The position numbers were made by a program, and so were the translations under genes. A stretch of 64,000 bases of DNA, from NCBI GenBank assembly GCA_002189035.1, contig NEEC01000012.1, positions 992,001-1,056,000 on the forward strand, read 5' to 3'. Source of the stretch: Utricularia gibba. Its lineage: Eukaryota > Streptophyta > Magnoliopsida > Lamiales > Lentibulariaceae. The notes under the pieces are model-generated. The model searched no databases, was not told the DNA's origin, and was given only the letters and a program-made list of their open reading frames with translations. Shown here in pieces: positions 21,424 through 32,038 of this stretch. Numbering within the stretch: the stretch's first letter is position 1; each line of letters begins with the position of its first letter.

Positions 21424-23021
21424 TTACTCTGGTAATGCTTTGTAATGCTCCCAGTCTGGATGGTCTTCATTCATTGGGGCTTGACCATTACGAAAATCAC
21501 GCACAAAGGATGGTATATCAGATGCATCTATAAGTTCATCAAGAAAAGTCTTCATCTCACCCCCTTCCATAAAAGATGAATCTTTTTTATGATCCATGTG
21601 CTTGTAGGAGTATGGAAATATGACATTGTCAACCTATTTGAGAACCATTAAAGTATAATCTAAACTAAAAAAAATAAAATTTCACTTATGAAATTTTTAA
21701 CTAAAATTATTACCGGATTTGTTGTAGACTCGTATTGGGAATCATCTACCAACAAGGTGTTACCATGTATATACTGGCTATGAAAAGCATCATCCTCCCA
21801 TATTTTTCGCAACTCTCTCAGCAAAACCATACTTGGTGGCTTCTTGAGGACTCAAAGGTTTATGATGGTGCATTTCGTTCCATCCCATATGAATGCCAAA
21901 TTTGACATCTTCTCGCCAAACATCCAGTTAATGACTTGGCTTAGTTGTGCACTGTTACAAAAAGAATAACATGTAAAACATATATATAAAAAAGATAATA
22001 TAATATTTTGTATATTACCCTCCACGTGAGGACCTTAATGCAACATCAAAATGTTGCATACACAATTCCATGAACTTCCTAGCATTTGGTCTTAGAAACA
22101 CTGAAAATATAGGGTTCAGTGTTTCTAAGAATGAAACCAATATAGCATTTGTTTCATTCAAGTCAATAAATTAGCAACTAAACATATGTTGCAAATGTGT
22201 GAAATACTAAATAAATACCATATTTGCTCGCCCATAAATCCACTTACCGGGATGCCCTTTGATGGTTGATGATGAATGAAAAATAATATCAGCAAAACTG
22301 CCATTGACGTCGAATACTACTAATTTCCGCACCATTGGAATATGACTACTTGATTCACAGAAAGAAGGCCATCTGGATTGATACCACTTTAGTTGTTGCT
22401 TCAACGCCTTATTTTCAGCTGCCAAATCATTGGTTTCATTGTAAACTACCACATCTTCGTGTAAATCATCAGCATCATTTCTACTTTGATCATCCACATC
22501 ATCATTTTTCTTTGTAATCCTTTTTTTCCCACACCAACACTTGGCTGTGTCCCGGACTCTAAAGATGGGAGGTAGGATTGTAGTCAATAACCTAGTCTGT
22601 CCTTTAAAGGAAGCAATGAATTCATCAACGACATCCCTTGGTAACATCTCAACACCTAATAGCAAGCATAAGTAAATTAGATCAATAAAATCAGAACAAT
22701 TCACATAAAAAAACATAGTATAAAAAATTGTTTAACACATAAAATACCTTGTGGTTTTCTCATAAGATGAGAATTTGGAAGTGTGCGTGGAAAATCATTT
22801 GGTAAATCTTCAGGAGGAGAAACCCATACAAAACTTGTCCACCAACTATCATAGTCACTTCGTAGAACTTTCACTAATTTAATTGTAGACTTACTCTTTA
22901 TCACATAATTTGGTGAATTCTTTATTCGACTAAACATGCACACAGCAAAGAAATAAGCAATTCTAGGGAAATGCTTTCCTCGCAGGCAATGTAAATCGAT
23001 GCCAATATATATGCCACTCAC
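21424..23021 (-). pseudogene. FCP1/HAD phosphatase-like gene inside the MULE, five exons, one stop
   Basis: Exons on the minus strand: 23021-22748, 22655-22248, 22100-22019, 21951-21714, 21633-21424. Every junction has GT...AG and phases match throughout (1, 1, 2, 0), giving 404 codons including the TAA. Seen in order: an N-terminal part with DSWWTSFVWVSPPEDLP, an Asp-rich acidic part, a coiled-coil-like LAAENKALKQQLKW, HAD motif I KLVVFDVNGSFAD, motif II HFDVALRSSR, then WDGTKCT, motif III NTLLVDDSQYE and IFPYSYKH. Motif I has D-x-N rather than D-x-D, as some plant FCP1-like proteins do, so catalysis is uncertain. One in-frame TGA in exon 4 (after CTIINL) fits a CpG change. It would be a nuclear-type Ser/Thr phosphatase relative. 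Start is provisional; further 5' exons are possible. If the stop is a sequencing error the gene is intact. Confidence 0.8.
22091..22129. repeat. Perfect hairpin over an intron acceptor of the FCP1-like gene
   Basis: Arms of 15 bp (CTTAGAAACACTGAA at 22091-22105 and its reverse complement at 22115-22129) with a 9-base loop. The acceptor AG of intron 2 (22101-22102) lies inside one arm. Confidence 0.85.
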
Positions 23022-24009
23022 TTATGAGTCAAATGTGAAAATGAAATTTGAAGGCATTTCAAAACTTGCAACATAAATGGTACCACTAGTACACGCAAGC
23101 CACATCTAAGGTGCTTAGTGCTGATAGCAAAACCCTACAACATAAAAAGAAAGAATGCCATCTATTCTTTTTAGATTTACTCACAACATTGATCAATACA
23201 GTGTCAAAAAGTTTCAGATAAAACAAATGTTGTATGTTTTTAGATCCTCGTGAAATAGAGAACCCAATGCTATGACCATTAAGATATAAAAAACAAACAA
23301 AAATTACACATAAAGCATACCTGTTCTTGATGATTAAACCTTTGAAATGTGAAGATTGACACGGTAGTTGAAGAAGAAAGAGACGAATTGTGTAAATAAA
23401 TTTTTAAATTAATTAATTTGTTTTGTAAAACCCAATTTAATAAATTCAGGAAAATTGTCAGTCTGTTTAATCGGGAACCAAATGATACTTTTTCAATCAG
23501 AGATACTGAAGCATGTGATAAGTGGAAGGCACGTGAAGTAAAATTAGATGTGATTCTGCTAAAAATAGCAAATTTACAGATGGTCACCATAATTGAATAT
23601 AGTTATGATCATATATATCTTTTTTTACATCTATTAATGTTTTGAACACCATAAAACCTATAAATGCATCTGATTAATGTTTTGAAGATGGGATTATAAA
23701 ATATAATCATATATTGAACATAGTTATGAATTACATATGATTTTCAACTTATTACAATTTTTTTTACATACATGAATAAGATTCAAAAAAATGTGAAATG
23801 AATGTGTATGTAGTGTTTTTGATATAGTAATGAGAATGTGTTTCATTGTAAAAAATTCTTCGATTTCGACTTTTTTTACTCAAAAAACAGGAAAAGTATA
23901 TACATACTTTCTATTGCATCATACACATACACTTAATCACAAGTTTTTAGGTTGTTAAACATACTAAACCTTAATTAATTTGTGTAATTTTGATTATATC
24001 TTTAGATGC
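23022..24009. promoter_or_regulatory. Shared spacer between the divergent FCP1-like and transposase genes
   Basis: About 1 kb, AT-rich, between the FCP1-like gene start (minus) and the first recognisable transposase codons (plus). It must hold the promoters of both if they are transcribed, and perhaps 5' exons. Scattered TATA-like runs exist, but none can be singled out. Confidence 0.35.
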
Positions 24010-26953
24010 TGACTGGTTTCTCCATTACGGTGTGCCGCCTATATTCCATTATCAGCCGAAAAACACCGACAACTACATGTTCCAAGATCAATAAAGTCTA
24101 CTGACATGTGTCCCCATGTTTTGGACTCACATGCCTCAATCACATGACCGAATTGTTCAAATTGAAAGAATTTTGAAAACCATTCTTCCATCCCTCTCCA
24201 GAACCTCATCTTCTTTCAAGCTCATTCTTAAATATCTCTCTATTTGGATGGCTTTCAGATCACTCTCATACAAGGTCTTCTTTGGAGGTCAAATCTATAA
24301 TTACGGGAATTACATAAGTTATAGTGTGGCACCAATCTAGTTTTTTAGTCAGATGCCGATATTTCATTGGAAGAATTAAAAGCAAGGTTATATGAGATTG
24401 TTCAATTGTCTTCTTCGAGGTTCAATCTTAGATTATCAGCCCAGTTTTTTCATGTTGTGACTAGAGAAACGAGGTATTTGAATTTAAAGACACAGAGCAA
24501 CCATGATTATCTTCATGAACCTAACCATGTTATTACTTTGCTGGATTTATTTGTGGAATACGACCCATTTTCTTAAGAAGAACCTCACTCACAATTTGGA
24601 GAAAACGGTAATGACTATTTCTTTCTTGTAAATTTAGAAATTGTATATATTTTTTTTAATTTTATGGTATTCTATTTTTCTGTAGATGAATATATGGATT
24701 ATGATTTCGATCCAGTCCAAAATATTGATGGCGATTCATTTATGCAATTCATTAATGAAAATGAGGTTCCCGATATTGATCATACTCCTCAAAACTCAGA
24801 AGGCGAAAAGAATGTGCTTGAAGGAAATGCAAGTTGTGATTCGGAATGGTTTCCTAACTCAGGTTTACATGATATAGAGGAAGAATCAAGTAATCATGGA
24901 GTATATACACATCAATATGAACCGAGATTCAAGGAAGGTGATCTATTTGAAGATAAAGAAGATTTTTGAAGACAAGTTAGAGAATTTTCCATTGAAATTG
25001 AAAAGGAGTTCATTGTTGGTGATACTGAGCCTAGAGTCTTAGAGATGTATTGCAAACAACGTGATACTCAAAATTGTCACTAGAGGATTCGCGCATTGTA
25101 AACGATTGGGAAAATGGAAGATCTCAAAGCTTATTGAGCCTCACACATGCAAGTGACAAGGGGCGGGATTCTTTTATCACAGAAACATCAATCATGATTA
25201 TATCTCTGAGATTGCTAAGCAATATATTGAAGCAGACATTGGGACCAAAGTGTCAACTATTATTGCAGCTGTATTGGATAGAACTGGTTATGAAGTACCA
25301 TATAAACGTGCATGGTATGGAATGGGAAAGGCCTTTGAGAAGGTGTATGACACATGGGAGGAATCAATGAAGAAACTTCCAGCTTTCTTAAATGAAGTTG
25401 CCTTACAAAATCCAGGCACCGTAATCCAATGGAGGAATAAGGAAGATGGAGTCACATGGCACTATTACTTTTAGGCATTTGGACCATGTATACATGCCTA
25501 CCAGCACACCCGTCCGGTTATTTCAGTTGATGCAATGCACTTGTATGCAACATACAGGCACAAAATGCTCATTGCAGTGACTATCTCTCAATGTGGAAAG
25601 ATTTTGCCACTTGTCTTTGCCATAATAGATGAAGAAATTGATGCTTCTTGGCTATGGTTTCTAGAGCTAGTGGAAACTTACATTGCTTTAGGAAAACCCA
25701 CGTGCTTGATTTCTGATAGATGTGACTCTATTCGAAAGGCAACAATAAGAGTTACAGCATTCAGTGAAGAATTCAGAGGATGTCATCGCTATTGCTTTCG
25801 TCATTTTCGAGCAAATTTCTTTGACAGATTTAAATCTGAGACGTTCACTGGGTACGTGGAGAAATTCTATGATTATATAGAAGAGCTCAGAATGATAAAT
25901 ATTGCGGCTTGGAACTACTTAATGAATGTTGCTCCTAAAGCTTGGACAATATCTCATGATGGTGGCCGAAGATATGGAACAATAACTACCAATCAAGTTG
26001 AAGGAATGAACGGTGTTTTGAAAGAAGCACGACATCTCCCACTTACGGCTTTGGCTCAGATATGATTAATTTGTGTTTTTTGTTTTAAATTTAATGAAAA
26101 TTTTGAATGCAAGCTACATTTGCTCGATGCAAAAAGTATATTTCAAAAGGTTTGGAGTTGGCATTAGAGGCGCAAAGGAAGAATCAAGTCCTTTCGACAC
26201 AAGCGCAACGACTGTTTGATAATTGGGACAAGCCTAATCCTTATTCAAGAGTAGAGATTTATGATCGTTATAAAATGATTGTTCAAGTAATCACCTGAAA
26301 GAAAGCAAATGGGAAAGATAGCATTTGCGTGGTGCGCATCAAGGAGGGCACATGCACATGCTGCAAATAGCAAAATTATGGAATACCATGCTCACATGCA
26401 CAATAGGTTAGACTATTATTTAATAATGTTCATTTATTCAATATGAAAGTCATGTTTATTTTAGGCGTGCAAAAGACTTGGAGTTGATTCACGACAATAT
26501 GTGGATCCCATACACTTACAACAACATTTTTTGAAAGCATACAAGGTCCAATTCCATCCACTTCGAGCAGAGAGACATTGGCCAGCAACAATGCCTCTCA
26601 TTCATGATCCTACATGTAAAAAGGTGATTAGACATGATGGTACATTTAGTTCACGATATAGGATGAATATGGATAGGGGAAGGAGCATAGGAAGGAGAAG
26701 TGGACATAATGGGAGACCAAGATTTTCACAAGATACAGCTTCACATGCACATAGTCCACCTCAGAGCCATTGGGTATCTATTGATGTACCATATCACCGT
26801 GATTTCGAAGGTGTTTCTCAACAACCACGGTCATCTCTTCAAGAACGACCTCAAGGTATGAACACTAGGTTTGATCTTCCTAGCTCGTCTACTCAACAGC
26901 CTAGGAAGCAGAAGTCACTTATGCATAAATTTTTTGGGTCGTTTATGAAATAA
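24010..26953 (+). pseudogene. MURA-type MULE transposase
   Basis: The N-terminal part (FGGQIYNYGNYISYSVAPI; ELKARLYEIVQ) is followed by an acidic region (24664-24969). The MULE transposase domain spans 25250-26060: VDAMHLYATYRHKMLIAVTI, IDEEIDASWLWFLELVETYI, CFRHFRANFFDRF. A short intron-like gap follows at 26061-26107. At 26300-26405 is a SWIM-type zinc finger (GTCTCCK...YGIPCSH). After a second gap comes the C-terminal tail VDPIHLQQHFLKAYKVQFHP, ending at the stop at 26951-26953. Stops are seen near 24969, 25080, 25130-25200 and 25472 (TAG where the family has Trp). It would cut and join the MULE ends. Dead or nearly so, but the domain core is well kept. Confidence 0.85.
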
Positions 26954-26984
26954 AGATAAATATTATCAATATGTAAAATACTAT

Positions 26985-28186
26985 TTGCCTGGTAACTGTA
27001 ATTGATGAATTACAGTGATTGGCATAATTATGCACTTATCGTTTCTTTTATATTACTTTTGTTTTTGGTAATTGTAATTGATGATTACAGGAATTGTCGA
27101 AAATAAACAATTTTCGTTTTGGTTACATTACTTTCATTTCTGGTAACTATAATTTATGAATTACAGTGATCACCAGAAATAAGTAATTGTCATTTTCTTT
27201 ATATTACTTTCATTTTAGGTAACTGTAATTGAGGAATTACAGTGATTGGCAGAAATATGCAATTATCATTTTCTTTATCTTATTTTTATTTCAGCTAACT
27301 ATAATTTATGATTGCATTGATTGTAAAAAATAGAGAATTATTGTATTACCTATATTACTTTCTGGTAACTGTAATTGATGAATTGTAGTGATTGGTTAAC
27401 ATAAATTATCATATGTAAAATTTGTTTTCACTAATTGAAATACAATTAGTATATAGTAAAACATGATTTCTATTATTGTATTATAAAAGAAATCAACACA
27501 TTATAGATATATATGTATTATAATGATTCATATAAGATATATCTTTGTATTTTTTCAAAAAAATCCAATATCTTGTGGAATATTATAAATATAAATATTA
27601 TATTTTTTTTCTATTTTAAAATTGTTGTAGATTTCTAATAACTGTAATAGATTATTACGATGCTTGAAAGTCTCGGATACTGTAATTTATATTGTAGACA
27701 TCAATTTTAATATAAATTAATATATGTAAAATTTGTTTTCATTAATTGAAATATAATTATTATATATAGGAAAACATGATTTCTATTATTATATGTTCAA
27801 AAATAATGATACATATAATATATATGTATTATATTTGTAATTTCAAAAAAACGTAAATATCTTGAGGAATATTAGAAATATAAATATGTGTATTTTTTAT
27901 TTTAAAATTATACAATTATAATTATGAGTAAGTTTTTTGAAAATATTTTATTAATTTGTTAGTTTGAGTGACATAAACAGTTTTTTTAAAAAAATTGACA
28001 TATTTATAACAGAAATTATATTATTTACATGTATATATTTATTACATTTAAATGTGTACGATATCTAAGAAGAAAAGCAATTGAAAAAAGAATAGAAAAA
28101 GTTAGGATAGGTGGTTTTGTCCAAGTGCACACAGTGAGTGTTTTTGGAATTATGTTTTTTGTAGTGGGTGGTTTTGAAAATGACCC
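26985..28186. repeat. Right terminal inverted repeat of the MULE with internal tandem units
   Basis: From 26985 to about 27410 the phrase 'ggtaactgtaattgatgaattacagtgattgg' and variants recur about six times, with unit length near 76 bp, inverted relative to the left array. AT-rich DNA and the terminal block (28085-28186) follow. Confidence 0.75.
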
Positions 28187-28195
28187 CTCACCCGG
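28187..28195. repeat. Target-site duplication of the MULE, right copy
   Basis: CTCACCCGG, partner of 20197-20205 with one mismatch. Confidence 0.6.
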
Positions 28196-28399
28196 GTTTG
28201 AAGCTTTCAAGCTAGCCACTTCATTGAATATAGACCCCATTAATGGTGGTTCTTCTCTGTTGTTTTACCATCTCTTTTCTCTTTACAACTTCCTTAGTTC
28301 CTCAACTAGTTGTTTCTATTTTTATTTTATCATTGAAAATTTATAGCATGTTATTAATTATTGTGTATTATTATTGCAAGTTTTTATAGAGGGAAAAAG

Positions 28400-29110
28400 T
28401 GATAAATGGAAAAACAGGTCCACTTCAAGTGCCAATACTCAAAAGAAACATACAACTAAAAGTATACGTGGGATTTACATAGTATGGAAATCTACCTTCG
28501 ACTTGCTATAGAAGAGATTGAAAAAGGAAATTTTTGAAATGCAGCATTCAACAAGGATGGGATAATCTACTAAAAGGATTCAACAAGGATGGGATAATCA
28601 TTCAACTAAATTGGATATGAAGCAACTCAGGAATAGATGGAATACTTTTCGAGAGCATTGGTCATTGTACAAGAGGCTGAGTTATATGACATGTGTAGGA
28701 TGGCATGAGGATAGTTGGACTATTAAGATGGATGAGAAGTGGTGGAAACTTTGAATTGAGGTTAGCATTTAAGTTTTTTTTGTATATTTGTTAAAAATGT
28801 AATGGTTTATTACATTTATTTGGTACTTTAAAATTCATTATTGATAGTTTTCTAAATATGATGATGTATTATTGAGTATTGTATTATCCTTTCTTCTTTA
28901 TATGACATTATTGATACTTTCTAAATATGAAAATGTATTATAGTAGGAAAGTTCAAAGGCTAAGGATTTTAAGGATACGCCAACACTACTTTCTTCAATG
29001 ATGGAAAAAGTTTTTGATTCTGTGGTTGGATATTCTCCAGAGCACTATGTACCAAATGCTGGTTTAGTTGATGGTGATCCCTCTTCACCCATTTGAGATA
29101 GTATCTATGG
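28400..29110 (+). pseudogene. PIF/Harbinger Myb/SANT-like DNA-binding protein, remnant
   Basis: Across frame changes the sequence reads FNKDGWDNHSTKLDMKQLRN, RWNTFREHWSLYKRLSYMTC and VGWHEDSWTIKMDEKWWK. These are the QLKNRW...LY...L and GW...T...WW landmarks of the Myb/SANT-like domain encoded by ORF1 of PIF/Harbinger elements. A C-terminal part follows at about 28950-29095 (SSMMEKVFDSVVGYSPEHYV). The helper ORF1 protein assists the transposase at the element ends. 'Ttcaacaaggatgggataat' occurs twice (28551, 28577), a local 26-bp duplication. Not functional. Confidence 0.72.
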
Positions 29111-29639
29111 TTGCAAGTAGAAAGGAAACATGTTACATTGTAAAGTGTATAAAAGAGTTGAAGGCTACCCCAAATATTGTTTAAGGAAGTAAGTTATGGT
29201 TTCAAGCTTTGGATTTGTTTCACAGACTGAGGAATAGGGAAATTTTCCTTTCAATTGATGGTCATGAGGACTGCTACACTTGAATTGTGCATGCATCTTC
29301 CAGGAACGAAGGTAGCACTTCTACATATTCACCCGATGTTGCTTGCTTAGATCAAAATGATTCAAGAAGTATATTTGATTAGTTTTTCTATTAGATATTA
29401 TTTGTTTATTAGAATGTATGCTAATTTTCAATTAGAACATTGCAAACTTTCCCATTATGTCATTCTTTTGTATTTGAAAGACAACGCTTATGGAAATATA
29501 TCGACTTATGATGGAGATGTTAACCACATAAAACATATATTTTTTGATATCTTAATTCATTTACAATTATATAATACCTATATTTTTTTTATGTCTACAT
29601 TTATTTCTAACCACACATTATATATATTTTTTAATTAAT

Positions 29640-29848
29640 TAATTCATTTATAATTATATAATATCTAGATTTTTTTTAATTTATTCATTCATTTTTAACC
29701 ACATAATATTTAGATTTATTTATTTATATATTCATTTTCAACCACATAATATCTAGATTTTTTAATTTATTTATTCATTTTTAACCACATAATATCTAGA
29801 TTTTTTTATTTGTACATTCATTTTTAATCATATAATATCTAGATTGTT
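29640..29848. repeat. AT-rich tandem repeat, units of about 52 bp
   Basis: The phrase 'aaccacataatatctagatttttttaattt' and variants recur four to five times. It lies between the ORF1 remnant and the transposase remnant and probably expanded within the element. Confidence 0.75.
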
Positions 29849-29849
29849 T

Positions 29850-30415
29850 ACGCAATGCTAAAAATGAGTTCCCACATTCACCACCAGGTACCTCATTTTA
29901 AATCAAGTATTTCATACCATAATATTTGATACAATCTTACTTGTCTAACTTTGTGATCAAAGGAAAATATTACTTAGTTGATACTGGTTTTTCCAACATA
30001 AATAGTTATATGGTACCATATCGTAGAACGCACTAGCACTTACAAGAATTTCAATGCTCAAGACATGGATATACTTGGCCTGAAGAGTTGTTCAACTATA
30101 TACATTCATCACTACATTCAGTCATTGAAAGATCATTTGGTATGTGAAAAAAACATTTTCACATTATGAATGACATTTCTTGCAACTTGAAGCTATGCCA
30201 TCAAGTGCATTTGGCAAATGCAACTATGGTTATTCATAGATTTCTTCGGCAAGTTAACGTAGAAGATGATGGGCATGATCTGAGTGAATACAATGATCCA
30301 AATCCATTATCTAAAATTGATGAAGATCCAATCGAAGAAAATGAAGACACTACATAAAGAAATTCAATGGAAATCATTCGTGATGCAATTTGTGATCAAC
30401 TTTGGAGAGCTTGAC
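29850..30415 (+). pseudogene. PIF/Harbinger (DDE_4) transposase, C-terminal remnant
   Basis: It reads KNEFPHSPPG, KGKYYLVDTGFSNINSYMVP with the catalytic Asp region, YRRTH, WPEELFNYIHSSLHSVIERS and FGM, and then a tail ending IIRDAICDQLWRA. These match the D-x-G-Y/F and H-S-S-L-R-x-V-I-E-R landmarks of the family. The N-terminal half is missing or displaced. Stops within. Together with 28400-29110 it marks one decayed Harbinger element. Confidence 0.8.
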
Positions 30416-30419
30416 ATGT

Positions 30420-31069
30420 AATAGTATAAGAATTATTTTGTTTTCAACTTTGTTTGTATTTTAAAATATCTAATCTAAGGATTCAATATTTTGAATGTAA
30501 TAAATTAAAGTTGATGAATATTATAAATAAAAATAAATTTAGTTCAAAAGTAAATAAATTTTCAGAATAGTAGAATCTACTTTTGCATTTATTAAGTTTA
30601 CTTCAACTTTTCAAAAGTATATCTACAAAAGTAAAAGTAAACTATAAAAGTTTTATAGAACATTGTTCTAAATTTTTGCTTATTAGATACGTGATTTGTA
30701 GGTTAGAAGAGGTTATTTTAGTGATAAGTTTGCAGTTCCTAAAAGTTCCAAGGTATCTTTTTGATTAATTTTATATAAAGACTTGCTTTACCCATTTACT
30801 GTTTTTCTACATTTTATCATTGAACTGCCTTAATCTTGGTATAGACTAAATTGCTTATCGTGATAAAAACAAAATGCATTAACATTTATACAATAAGCAC
30901 ATAGCTCCTTATGTTCAATCTGTATCTACCATACTCATATTTTTCGTATGATTGGTTGTGATTTTGAATATAAATTTATTTAATATGTGAATTTTTTTAT
31001 CAGGGAGAATAGGTATAACTCATGGGTAGATCTAAGTATAAAATGCATGATGACATTATGTACTAATTT
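30420..31069. other. AT-rich stretch, nothing recognised
   Basis: No ORF of interest; simple A/T-rich sequence between the Harbinger remnant and an LTR fragment. Confidence 0.4.
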
Positions 31070-31481
31070 AGTCGAAAACATGAGAAACAACTTGAGTAGA
31101 TTTAGGCTGTTTAAAGTAGATATATAGACAAATTTTGGGTTAGATTAGGAACTCCAACATCACATACTCTGCACCAACTTGAGGTATTTTAGTATTATTT
31201 TATACTTAGAACCTATATTTGTTATTGTATGCATTTATATTTGATTTTATTTATTCAATTGGCATATTGTTGTTAGTTTGAGCTTAAACTAAACATGACA
31301 TTTATTCTATGATTTTGCATATGAGAAAACACAACAAGCACTTACTCCTTGTTCAACTCCGAAATTCCATGATATATCTCGTGTTTAATTTATATTTTTT
31401 AAAAATTAAGGTTTAAAAATTTATTTAATACAGATATTTGTTTTAATTGCAACAATACTCAAAATTTTCATTTATAAGTGC
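31070..31481 (+). repeat. Degenerate Athila-type LTR end
   Basis: The order of blocks ('gtagatttaggctgttt', 'gagcttaaactaaac', 'caagcacttactccttg', 'tttatttaatacagatattt', 'attgcaacaatactcaaaatt') follows that of 48430-48815, the 3' end of a better-kept LTR. Strongly decayed. It abuts the left edge of the UGT duplication. Confidence 0.55.
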
Positions 31482-31880
31482 ACTAGGCCGTGCAAGGTTA
31501 GAAGGACTGGCTTTAACATCATTGGTAACAGATCCATATGTTTTTTCACCTAATGTTGTTAACAAAATAGCTTCAATAATTGAATTATTATTAGTTTTGA
31601 GCTACTTGCTAGTAAAATAGGATAACTATTATGCTAATATTTCAGTTTTAAGTATGCAAATTTATTATATACACAATTGATATCTATTCACCAACACATT
31701 TAAATGATTCAGCAAAACTGACTTGGATCAATTTTGTCTAATATTTAACAAACATCGTTTGTGAAAATTGGATGGATATAAGGTCATTTTTGTTATAATC
31801 CATTCCTAATATTTATAAATTAGATATATTTGATCCTTATTGTTTCGTAATTAGTGGCAACCACAGATTGCAAAATTATT

Positions 31881-31888
31881 ATATATAT
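31881..31888 (+). promoter_or_regulatory. Candidate TATA box of UGT copy 1
   Basis: ATATATAT about 150 bases before the ATG; the same place in copy 2 has TATATA (61873-61878). Weak evidence in an AT-rich region. Confidence 0.3.
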
Positions 31889-32038
31889 CGTGATATTTTT
31901 ACTGCTTAGAAATTATATGCGGAAAAAATTAAATAATTTAAAATCTTGAAAATCTTAAATCAATAATACTTGATAAAATGCTACGAAACTTTACCCGTCC
32001 GCGTCGTCTTCGTTTTCACTCAGCTGCATGACCAACAA

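Larger units (their letters stand above)
20206..28186 (+). mobile_element. Mutator-like element (MULE), about 8 kb, with transposase and an FCP1-like gene
   Basis: The ends are inverted. Left: GGAGTTTTTACC...CCACCCACTACAAAAAA. The reverse complement of the right end reads GGGTCATTTTC...CCACCCACTACAAAAAA. The next blocks (AAACCACC[CT]ATCCTA) also agree. Each terminal region is about 1.2 kb and contains short tandem arrays. Between them lie an FCP1/HAD-phosphatase-like gene on the minus strand and a MURA-type transposase on the plus strand, head-to-head. The transposase has several stops, so the copy is probably not autonomous. The flanking 9-bp duplication is imperfect. Element type is firm; exact ends may be off by a few bases. 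Confidence 0.85.

Noticed and set aside
22207-22716. Reading exon 2 of the FCP1-like gene to the stop at 22207 as a single-exon gene
   Set aside because: A GTAAGT donor at 22247 restores phase with the next exon and gives the family's RP and SSR motifs; the open tail after it is intron.
31970-32038. In-frame upstream ATG adding 23 residues to UGT copy 1
   Set aside because: Copy 2 starts at the later ATG and the extra residues do not look like a UGT N-terminus or a clear signal peptide.
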